Below, piece after piece: positions 1-8,419 of a stretch of 64,000 nucleotides of DNA. Position 1 is the stretch's first letter. Every line of letters starts with the position of its first letter. Source of the stretch: Didymella arachidicola (lineage: Eukaryota; Ascomycota; Dothideomycetes; Pleosporales; Didymellaceae); contig CM050000.1 in NCBI GenBank assembly GCA_016630955.3, positions 310,001 to 374,000 on the forward strand, given 5' to 3'. The notes beneath the pieces are model-generated. The model was not told where the DNA came from. It made no database searches and saw only the letters and a list, made by a program, of their open reading frames with translations. A program made the translations under genes and the position numbers.

Positions 1-280
1 TCAAGATCAACTTTGCAATGAGCATTCTGACTACACCTAACGCACTTGCAACGTTCGGTGCAGTGGGTGGAGGCTTGTCTCTTGTTGCATGGATCGTTTT
101 GAACACATGTAAGGCCTGTCTTCATGCCCACCTCACTAGGAAATACACTGACTCTGTCGTTTATACCACCCAACCGCCTTCACAGGCCTCACAAAAATGC
201 GGCTGTATAGCCACATATAATAGCTATTATGATGAGATTCTTTGGTGGAGTACTCTATAGGTCTATTTAATAATAATTGC

Positions 281-1064
281 TTATAAAAAACGTGCAGGCA
301 GAGTTGAAGTTCTGCCGTGGCGGGTGGTTGTAGTCGGAGCCACCCGGGGTGGCTCAGTAGGCAATGGGTGACTACGCGCAGCAGCACCACCATGATTCTG
401 CTTCTTTCTTGGTGCTGCACTCTGTGAGGCCTTACGCTTACTTGTTTGGGACAATTTTAGAGCTTTTGCAGCGTTGTGAGCCTGTTCTTGATGCTCTCTG
501 GCTGCCTTGCGTTCGGCTACTTCAGCAGCCTTCACAGCGCTGAGCCGGGCACGCTCTTCCTTCTCCTTCTCTCTCAAATCATGCTTCTGTTGCTTCTGCT
601 TTTCTTTGAGTAGCTCCTGAGTCTGTTTTAGCTCACGTCTAGTAGCTTTTTCTGCTTCTAGTTGTTGTTGATAGGCCTTAAATGCAGCGTCACGTGCGTC
701 AGCTTCCTTCTTTGATGAAGGACTCCACCATTTGGTTCCTCCAGCCCAATCAAGACTGTGGGCGTAAAACGGCAGTACTTTCTTCTTATCCTTCTTCTTC
801 TCCCTTGCTGCCAAGGCTTGTTTAACGCTACTTAACTCATGCTGGGCAAGCTCTAATTGCACGTGGAGTTGATGGATGATCTGTTCGATTGCCCCAACCT
901 CTTTAGCGCTCTTATTCTTCACTGTACTCTGCAACAACGACTTAGCCTTCAGCCAATTAGGCTCAGTTGGAGCAGCCTGAGGGCTTGTTTGATCTGGAGG
1001 CGTTGTAGTAACTAGAGGCGTTGGCGATCTGAAGCGATTGAGTATGACGTCTGCGTTGGGTGGG
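281..1064 (-). pseudogene. C-terminal part of a pogo/Fot1-type DDE transposase, split by a LINE
   Basis: Seen: an open frame resuming directly after the LINE tail with residues PPNADVILNRF, followed by a long Lys/Glu-rich coiled-coil and a basic tail. The stop is at 281. The order matches the last 260 or so residues of the transposase of element B (5055-6953), including WLKAKSLL and KWWSPSSK, so this fragment belongs to the B-like subfamily. The catalytic DDE part and the N-terminal HTH are missing; they would lie upstream of the LINE, where element A now sits. Bases 100-280 resemble the 3' non-coding part of the other elements (an AT-rich stretch with TGGTGGAGTACTCTATAGG), but I could not define its terminal repeat. 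It is a dead fragment. No separate gene is supported in bases 1-280. Confidence 0.8.
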
Positions 1065-3107
1065 TTGGTTGGTTGGTTGGTATTCATTTTACGTCTGTTG
1101 ATAAGGATCAAGTCCACCATCTCGCCTCCCAAAGGGCATATACAACGTGCTAAGCTATGGAATTACAGTACTGTCACACTCCCTTAGAAAGCATTTCTTG
1201 CCTGCGCGGGTATTGCTACCATTTCAGAACTACAGCTCCCTGTCCAGTTAGGGAGGCTGAGCGATATATGTACATTAGGGTAATTTCCTTGCATTCCGAG
1301 GCATCTATGTGCCGAGAGAGAGAAAGAGGGAAAGAGAGTGTGTATATATGTTTAGAAGAAGGGGGGGTGGGGGGATTCGCATCCATTGTGCTGGACCTAG
1401 TAGAAGTAGGTGCTGCATTGCTGCTGTCTGTTGCAGGGCTGTAAAAGCTAGCGGGGGCAGATCTTGGTGTAGTACTGTGTAAGTTTGACAAAGGCTTTAA
1501 AGGCCTCCGGCTCCCTCACTAGTGCTGCAGTGTACGCTAGGCCATCCGACTGGCCGGATGGTGGTATTAGTGGTCGCAGTGGCCATCTGCTAAAGGTCAC
1601 TCGGGTCTTGCGGCAGAGCGCGAGGTGCTCTAGCGTCTTATCGCACCCGCATAAGCAGGTGAGGTTCGCATCCTTGTAGTTGTACTTTCTTTAGTACTAG
1701 GCAAAATTGCCATGTCTAGTCCAGATAGAAAGCAGTCTAGCTAGGATAGGTCTTGGCAGATTAAGCTCCTTCGAGCCGCTGCGTAGTGCGTAGTCTAAGT
1801 TCTAGCTCTTGTACCACTTTAAGAGCTTAGTCTTCCTGTTAGACCACTAGGTCTGCTGCGTGTGGCGCAGTGTCTTGCAGGCAACTGTCTTAATGCCTAA
1901 GAGTGTTGGCAGAGCGGCTTCTCTAGTTAGGGGTGATGGATGTTAGGCTTCTAGGTTCGCTAGTTTGTCTGCGGCCTTATTTCCTTCAATGCCTAGGTGT
2001 CCAGGGGCCCACCTAATTGAAACGTCGTGGGTCTCTATAGCACCATGGCACTCCAGGAAGGCCCATTGGGAGGTAGGGGGCGCGTCGCCCCTAAGACACC
2101 ATATCACTGAGGTGCTGTCTATGCACAGCCAGATTCGGCAGGTGCAGAGCTCTAGTTATCTTATAGCATGCTGGAGGCCTCTCTACGCCCCTACAGCTTC
2201 AGCGTTAAAGACGTGTGAGGTAGGGTAGAGTGACCCGCGTCTAGTGTGCAGCTAATTTCTGTTCTAATACACTGCAAAGCTATAGGTGACTCGCTTTTCT
2301 CCATCCTTAGTATATTGTTTAGAGCCGTCTAAGAAGATAGTAACGTCTAGTAATAGGAGCTGAGCCCACTATTCTTAGAAAACCGTAGCTGCCGTCTTCT
2401 TGTCTATGCCAAGCGTTAGGTTAGTTCGGCATGCAGTTAAGTAGTGAGGGGCTGCTAGCGTAGTCCTAGGGATCTCTGGTAGAAGCGACGCTATCTGTTA
2501 GACTTTGGTCTTGACTCGCTGGGGCTGTCCAGTTTTCACGCCCCTATTTACGATAGGTACTAATGTGCGCCTAGTAAGAGGATGGTCTACGTCTGTAGTG
2601 CGCAGGTGGGTTGCAAATCTGAGTTTGGCTTCCTCTAGTGCTACTGCTGCCGATAGCAGTCCAGCGTCTCGGAAGAGTGCAGCTGCAGGGGTTGTTCTCC
2701 ACGCTGGTAGGATGCCTCGTGCTGCTATGGCCAATTCCTTGTCTATAGCAGATATGTGCCACCCAATATAGGCGCTGACCTCTTGTAGCCTGCCTGGTTT
2801 CAGTGTGTGTGGCTGTTTCGTGCGGCCTCTGTACCAGCATTTAGTTCCGTACAGGAGCGATGGGTACACACAGGCAATAGTAGCCTTGCGAAGGGAGCTG
2901 GCTGGTGGTCCATCGGTAGTCCTGGCTAGGCTACGAATATGATAGGCTATCTTAGCAGCTTTTGCAGTGCGTGTAGCTACGTGTCGTCTAAAGGTGAGTC
3001 TGCGGTCGAACTACACGCCTAGCCAACGCAGGGCTGGCTGGCTGTGCTCTCCACCCGGGAGGATTGGATGGATTGTGAGCTGCTCGTCTACCACACAGGG
3101 AGGGGCA
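1065..3107 (-). mobile_element. Tad-like non-LTR retrotransposon (LINE), 3' part, RIP-like decay, copy 1
   Basis: Seen on the minus strand: the end of a reverse-transcriptase region (RWLGV..FDRRLTFRRH near 2990-3030; PSLLYGTKCWYRGR near 2830-2870), then an RNase H domain with the motif WAPGHLGIEGNKAADKLAN near 1950-2010, and a C-terminal zinc-binding motif of type CxC..EHxxxC near 1630-1680. A 3' UTR of about 380 bp ends in a (CCAA)n tail at 1065-1081. Many stops interrupt the frame, and where copy 2 (12598-13524) can be compared they are often TGG to TAG, the RIP pattern. The 5' end is cut at the TA where element A begins. Known: this domain order is typical of fungal Tad1/I-clade LINEs. Inference: an inactive copy. 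Confidence 0.85.
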
Positions 3108-3109
3108 TA

Positions 3110-3150
3110 CCGTGTCCGTGCACCCAACGATCGGAGTCGCGCAACGATCG
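3110..3150 (+). repeat. Left terminal inverted repeat of element A
   Basis: Outer 14-mer CCGTGTCCGTGCAC, then CCAACGATCG, spacer GAGTCGC, then GCAACGATCG. Matches the right end (4858-4898) with a few changes. Confidence 0.9.
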
Positions 3151-3270
3151 CTCCGAGCCCTGAGGCCTACTACAAAAATGAAGCTGCAGGGCGACGTACG
3201 ATGGCTATTATCACGAGATATCTTGGTGGAGTATTCTATAGGCCTATGCGAGCAATTGTCTTTGTACAAT

Positions 3271-4860
3271 CTATCTATATAATGTGGCGGTGCGGCCGCT
3301 GCGGGTTGTGTGAGTGCGTGCAGGCGGAGGAGGCGTCGCAGGCTTCGGGCGACTACGAGCACCTACACCACAACGCGCAGGCTTCTGTTTAATTGCAGAA
3401 GCTTTTGAGGTTGTAGACTTGCCTCTTTGGGGCTGTTGTAAGGCTTTTGCAGAGTCGCGAGCCTGTTTGGCAGCAGCTCTAGCAGCTTTCCGGGCATTGA
3501 TAGCTTGACGCTCCTCTGCCTTGGCCTGCGCGCGCGCTTCCTTCTCCCTCACCCGCTGCGCACGCTTCTCTTCTTCGATCTTCTCCTTATATAGCTTATT
3601 GGCAGCTGCTAGCTCCTTCATCTCTGCCTTTCTTAGCTCTTCCTCCTCCTTCTCTTGCTCAGTAACTGCCATGCGGACCCGCGCCTCTCGAATAGATCGA
3701 GGTGACCACACCATCGCTCCGCCGTGATACTCCTGGTGCTGTTGCAAGTCTAATTGCCTACTAGGTTGCTTTTGATGCTTCTTTTTTAGGTATAGCTTCT
3801 GTCGCAAGCCATCCAGTTCGCTGTGAAGGAGCTCTACCTGGGTTGACAGGTGGTGGATAGTTTGGCCAAGCTTCCGCGCACCTACACTGCGAGGATCCTT
3901 CACCTCTTCACGCAATGTAGTGCAAGCTCTAAGCCAATCCTCTGCAGAATAAGCTGTGGAGCCAGAGGAGACTGAGCCTGAGTCTTCAGGTGTAGTGTGG
4001 CCGAACCTGTTAAGTATAACGTCGGGGTTTATTGGGCTTATCCCTGTGGCAGTGAAGGAGTTTTGTATAAGCTTTTCTGTGAACGTGTTCATCCAGGCAG
4101 GCCAGAATAGGCTGAAGAAGTCACCTTTCGTCAACGGAGATAGGCCTTGAGACTTCTGGAGGTAGTCGTCGAGCTCAGAGGCGTAGGCAGAAGAGAGAGG
4201 CTTGAAGCAGACTACGTCCAGCGGCTGCAGCGTCTGAGTACTGTGAGGTGGCAACACAGCGAGTATAATCCGACTCTGATCGCAGTAGTTGATAAAGTCC
4301 TGCGTCAGGTGACTCCCGTGGCCATCTACTATTAGAAGCCTGTAACTCCGGCGCGCCTTTGCCTTAGTATAGCGGTCAAACATCTGCTCAAGCCACGCTA
4401 ATCCAATATCATTGTTCGTCCAGCCTGTAGGCGAAGAAGCCACGTGAATTTGGTGTGTTCCTACCTCAATATCGGCCACCCAATGACTCTGGATTGTGGA
4501 GTTTTTTGACGCGAAGATGATGCCTGGGGGTAGAGCTGTACCATCCGCGCAGACTGCTGCTAATAAGCTCACCCACTCACGTGAGCCATCTTGACGAGCC
4601 TGTCTAACCTCCTTCTTCTCATATTGACGCCTACTGAAGATGCGTTTTGACCTTCCTAGCACCCCAATCGCGAAGCCCTTCTCATCCATATTGTACGTGT
4701 GCCGTGGCTCAATTGAGTAGTCAAGAATCTTCTGCTGTAACAAGTCAAAGTAGAGCTTATACTTGTACCCAGACTCAGCGTTGTGGCGATTGGAGTCCAT
4801 GGCTGTTGTCCATTGAGGTGTAACGCGGTCGCGATGACGGTGCAGGATGTTGTGCACCGA
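3271..4860 (-). pseudogene. DDE transposase of element A, N-terminal DNA-binding domain deleted
   Basis: The frame is open from inside the right terminal repeat to the stop at 3271. It contains the DDE_1 catalytic core: YNMDEKGFAIGV (first Asp), LLIVDGHGSHL (second Asp) and STQTLQPLDVVCFKPL (third acidic motif), then the TATGISPINPDVILNRF segment, a long Glu/Lys/Ala coiled coil and a basic, proline-rich tail. No internal stop is present in this 3' part, so the catalytic region is better preserved than in B or C. The HTH_psq and CENPB-type HTH domains seen in B and C are absent; an ATG just upstream in the end of element B (4914) opens the frame only by chance. Without its DNA-binding domain the product is unlikely to mobilise the element. 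Confidence 0.88.
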
Positions 4861-4898
4861 TCGTTGGTTGACTCCGATCGTTGAGTGCACGGACACGG
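4858..4898 (-). repeat. Right terminal inverted repeat of element A
   Basis: Read inward on the minus strand: CCGTGTCCGTGCAC, TCAACGATCG, spacer GAGTCAA, CCAACGATCG. It runs straight into transposase codons, which marks the internal deletion joint. Confidence 0.9.
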
Positions 4899-4900
4899 TA

Positions 4901-4941
4901 CCGTGTCCGTGCACTCAACGCGCGTGTTCAGTCAACGCGCG
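4901..4941 (+). repeat. Left terminal inverted repeat of element B
   Basis: CCGTGTCCGTGCAC, TCAACGCGCG, spacer TGTTCAG, TCAACGCGCG. The two 10-mers are 17 bp apart. Confidence 0.92.
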
Positions 4942-5054
4942 GCTTTGCACCCCAACAAGTACCTGCAAAACTAATGCTATAGAGCCACACACAAAGGCAA
5001 CCATCACAAGAGTTTCTAGTAGAATACTCTGGATACCTATGCGAAAATCCTATT

Positions 5055-6953
5055 CTATCTATATTTGCGCGGAAGCCTGATGTTGCGGCCTCTTGTGGAC
5101 TGTTTGGGCGGAGGAGATGGGGAGCGTACGGCGGCGGCTGCACCGCCTACATCACTCATAGCACCACGATTCTGCTTCTTTCTTGGTGCTGCTTCCTGCG
5201 GAGCCTTTCGCTTGCCTCTATCGGGCTTTTGTATAGCTTTTCGAGAGTCGCGAGCTGCCTTGTCCCGTTCTCTTTGAGCCTTGCGTCTGGCAACTTCTTT
5301 GGCCTTCTCAGCCTTGAGCCAGTCACGCTCGTCCTTCTCCCTTTCTCGTTGCTTCCGTTTATCCTCCTTATCTTTCTCCCTAAGAAGCTTTTGTGTATGC
5401 TGTAGCTCACGTCTAGTAACTTTCGCAGCTTCTAACTCCTCCTCATAGCGTTGCTGTGCTTCCCATCGTGCATCTGCCTCCCGCTTTGATGAAGGAGACC
5501 ACCACTTCGCGCCACCATGCCACTCTATATCGCGAGCCATTAGCGGCAGAGCCCGCTGCTTATCCTTCACCCTCTCTTTCTCCGTTAGAATCTCTTTTGC
5601 GCCGTTGAGCTCGTACCTAAGCAGCGCATTCTGCACTGAGAGGTGATGGATGTACTGCTCTAGCGCCTCTCTAGCTACACGATCATTATCCTTTGTTGCG
5701 GACCGAAGCAGCGACTTTGCTTTTAGCCAAGACGGCTCTCCAGTGCTAGGATCAAGTACTTGCTGCTCAGGCGTTGCTGGCTGTTCTGGGGTTGCTGTTT
5801 TGAACCTATCAAGGATAACGTTGGCGTTGGGTGGATGTATGCCGGTGGCGGAGAACGCCTTAACTATCAGCTGTTCGGTGAAGGTAGACGTCCAGGCCTT
5901 CCAGAACAAAGAGAAAAAATCGCTTTTCTTTGTTGGCGTCCATCCCTGGGTCTTCTGAGTGCGAAGATCAAGCTCATTGGCGTAGTTTTGAGCCAGAGGC
6001 TTGAAGCAGACTACGTCAAGTGGCTGCAGTGTGTGGGTGGCATGTGGGGGAAAGATCATCAGGAGAATCTTGTTGTTGTCGCAGTAGGTGATGAATTCTC
6101 TCGTTACATGGCTGCCGTGGCCGTCAATAATAAGCAACCTCCACTTTCTTCTGTTCTTAGGCTTAGTATAGCGATCGAACACTTGCTTAAGCCAGGTCAA
6201 TCCAAGGTCGTTGTTTGTCCAGCCATTAGGTGATGTAGTGAAGTGGACAGAATGCTGGTTTGGGTCTATTTCATAGACCCAGCTTGCCTGTACAGCTCTT
6301 CCAGTTGCGGCGTAGATGATGCCTGGCGGAAGAGCTGTACCATCGGCAGATATGCAAGCCAGAAGCGTCACCTACTTACAATTGCCATCGTGGAGTGACT
6401 GCCTGTACTGCTTCTTGCTGTAGAGTGTCTTATCAAAGATCCTTTTAGACCTTCCCGTCACCCCAATGGCAAAGCCCTTCTCATCCATATTGTATGTTTG
6501 CTTAGGCTCCAGCTTATACTCCGCCATTTTATCGTGTAGAAGCTTAAATTATAAGCGGTACTTGTCACCAGAATTAGCCTTGTGGCGGCTGCACTCTATA
6601 GGGGTTGTCCAGGCTGAAAGAAGCGTATCTTTGTTGCGGCTGAGGAAGCGGGTAACCCAGCTATCGCCAGGCTCTTTTCCAAGTATTGGGGTTGCAAAAT
6701 TCTTAATCATTTGCCTTGTAGGCATAAGGTGTCGTTCTGTGAGTCCTCTGATATACTGCACAAGTTCTGCCTCGTCACGTGGATGCATGGCGCGCCGATT
6801 GAGTCCCTCGTCGGCTCGCGACGCATGAACGCCCTGATCTCTTCGCGACAGTGTAGAGCGCCACACCTTGTGTTTTTCAGCCAGCTTCGTGTACGAAGTA
6901 TTCTTGTCTGAACCTGCTGCGTCTAAATCTGCAAGGGCAGCTTCAACTGACAT
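5055..6953 (-). pseudogene. DDE transposase of element B with two nonsense codons
   Basis: A single frame runs from the ATG at 6953 to the stop at 5055 (632 codons) but is broken by TAA at 6549-6551 and TAG at 6372-6374. The second sits where element C has Trp in GNREWISLL, so it is TGG to TAG, a RIP-type change. Domains in order: HTH_psq (about 1-45, with TLSRRDQG), a CENPB-type HTH (about 50-115, ending SWVTRFLSR), the DDE core (YNMDEKGF, LLIIDGHGSHV, HTLQPLDVVCFKPL), ATGIHPPNANVILDRF, a coiled coil and a basic tail. Inactive as it stands. The uninterrupted ATGIHPPNANV segment is an empty version of the site where LINEs sit in the neighbouring elements. Confidence 0.9.
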
Positions 6954-7004
6954 GGTGGCGTTGAGTTATGGGGGCTGCAGAATGAAGATGGTATTTTGGT
7001 GCAG

Positions 7005-7045
7005 TGCGCGTTGACTGAACACGCGCGTTGAGTGCACGGACACGG
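7005..7045 (-). repeat. Right terminal inverted repeat of element B
   Basis: Inward on the minus strand: CCGTGTCCGTGCAC, TCAACGCGCG, spacer TGTTCAG, TCAACGCGCA. Just outside, at 7049-7064, a weak copy of the same end (GGGCACGGACACTGTA) may be the remnant of another insertion. Confidence 0.9.
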
Positions 7046-7262
7046 TACGGGCACGGACACTGTAGTGTCGCGCCACCAGACTGGCTTTTCGCGCCGCTGC
7101 CGTCCCCCACTTTTCCACACCCGTCTTACACGGACGATCACCTACAGATATGCTTGAATTTGCCAATGCCCACTATTCCCCGTTCTGCTTCATGTGTCTG
7201 TACAAATCGTGCTTCGCTTGGGCCTCCACCTCGAACACGACATTGGGTCCTTGTTTCCAAAG

Positions 7263-8288
7263 ATGTCTTCTTCTATACCCACCTCCCTGAAACAACTGCC
7301 GCTAGACGAAAGAGATCGGGCACGTTATAGCTCAGAGCAACTAAACGACTACTTCAACCGTATCAAGCTTCCCAAAAAATACCTCGAGTCGCCCCTGTTA
7401 TCCAAAAAGTCCTATGCTGCGACCGCGGAGCACGGGCTTCCCTTTCTCCATGCTTTGACACGAAGTCACACATGCGAGGTTCCCTTCGAAAATCTTGAAC
7501 TCCACTACTCTGCGCATAAGACCATAACGCTCGAACCAGAGGACCTCTTCACCAAGATTGTGACGCGTCGGCGCGGTGGAAGATGCATGGAGAACAATAC
7601 CTTTTTTGCGACAGTCCTTCGCTCCCTCGGCTTTGAGGTCCGTAACTGTGGAGGCCGTGTGTCGCGCGCCTTGAGCCCTTGGCCAGATGTACGGCAGAAT
7701 CAAGCTGCAACATACGATGGATGGAATCACATGCTCAACCTCGTCAGGCTTGGTGGCCAGTGGTACGTTGTAGACGTGGGCATGGGTTCGATGGGCCCAA
7801 ACATGCCCTACCCTCTGGAAGATGGATTTGAGACCATCAGCATTGCGCCTCGAAAAATTAGACTGCAGTCGCGGGCAATTGCAGAGTCTTACGGAGAACA
7901 TTCGAACAAGCTGTGGTGTTATGACGTGTGCCACAGTCCGACTGACGACGGAGAGGAGGTCTGGATACCGTCGTACTGCTTCACTGAGACTGAGTTCTTA
8001 CCTCAGGACTACCAGATGATGTCCTGGTTCACGTCCACCCATCCGAGTTCTTTCTTCACCAGGTCTATCAACAGCATAAGGATGGTCATGGACGATGCGC
8101 AGGAGACGATCATTGGAAATATCATGCTGTTCGAGTCTAAGATTACAAAGTCGATTGGCGCCACCCGAGTGACTGTGAGTGAGTGTGTTACGGAGAATGA
8201 GCGCCTCGACGCTCTAAAGAGATTCTTTGACATCCATTTGACTGAAGAAGAGCGAAACGGAATTCCTTCTGACCGAAGACTTGGCTAG
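7263..8288 (+). CDS. Arylamine N-acetyltransferase
   Basis: 341 residues, no intron. Transfers an acetyl (or malonyl) group from CoA to arylamines or hydroxylamines in the cytosol. The Cys-His-Asp triad is visible: C108 in RRGGRCMENN, H156 in WNHMLNL, D171 in YVVDVGMG. PFENLELHY (about 74-82) is also typical of the family. The frame could start 69 nt earlier at 7194, but the ATG at 7263 (AAGATGTCT) places the conserved region at the usual distance from the N-terminus. Fungal members include enzymes that detoxify plant benzoxazolinones; whether this one does cannot be seen. It is isolated between transposon clusters: element B ends 218 bp upstream and the convergent NACHT gene ends 131 bp downstream. 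Confidence 0.9.
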   Translation: MSSSIPTSLKQLPLDERDRARYSSEQLNDYFNRIKLPKKYLESPLLSKKSYAATAEHGLPFLHALTRSHTCEVPFENLELHYSAHKTITLEPEDLFTKIVTRRRGGRCMENNTFFATVLRSLGFEVRNCGGRVSRALSPWPDVRQNQAATYDGWNHMLNLVRLGGQWYVVDVGMGSMGPNMPYPLEDGFETISIAPRKIRLQSRAIAESYGEHSNKLWCYDVCHSPTDDGEEVWIPSYCFTETEFLPQDYQMMSWFTSTHPSSFFTRSINSIRMVMDDAQETIIGNIMLFESKITKSIGATRVTVSECVTENERLDALKRFFDIHLTEEERNGIPSDRRLG

Positions 8289-8419
8289 GGCTGCGACACA
8301 TACTGCGAAGCGACGTATTGTCAATAGCTGTGATATTGTAGCTCCTTGATATATCAAACATGTCAAACTTGTATCCTCCGGTGATGCAATTGCTACTCAA
8401 GATGGTTGTATCATTCCGC

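Larger units (their letters stand above)
3110..4898 (-). mobile_element. Element A: internally deleted pogo/Fot1-type DNA transposon
   Basis: Flanked by TA on both sides (3108-3109 and 4899-4900), as expected for Tc1/mariner-pogo elements. Both ends begin with CCGTGTCCGTGCAC, then paired copies of a CAACGATCG core 17 bp apart. The element is 1789 bp against about 2145 bp for element B: the right terminal repeat runs directly into codons that correspond to about residue 105 of the full-length transposase, so the 5' UTR, start codon and DNA-binding domain are deleted. The right TA is shared with element B. Confidence 0.88.
4901..7045 (-). mobile_element. Element B: full-length pogo/Fot1-type DNA transposon
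   Basis: It is flanked by TA (4899-4900 and 7046-7047). The terminal repeats start CCGTGTCCGTGCAC and carry two copies of TCAACGCGCG separated by TGTTCAG; the innermost copy at the right end has one change (TCAACGCGCA). The size (2145 bp), one transposase gene and the TA target agree with the pogo/Fot1 group. It lies head-to-tail with element A, sharing one TA, so one probably inserted at the end of the other. Confidence 0.9.

Noticed and set aside
4852..4945. Large inverted repeat or hairpin around 4899
   Set aside because: It is explained by the abutting ends of elements A and B with a shared TA.
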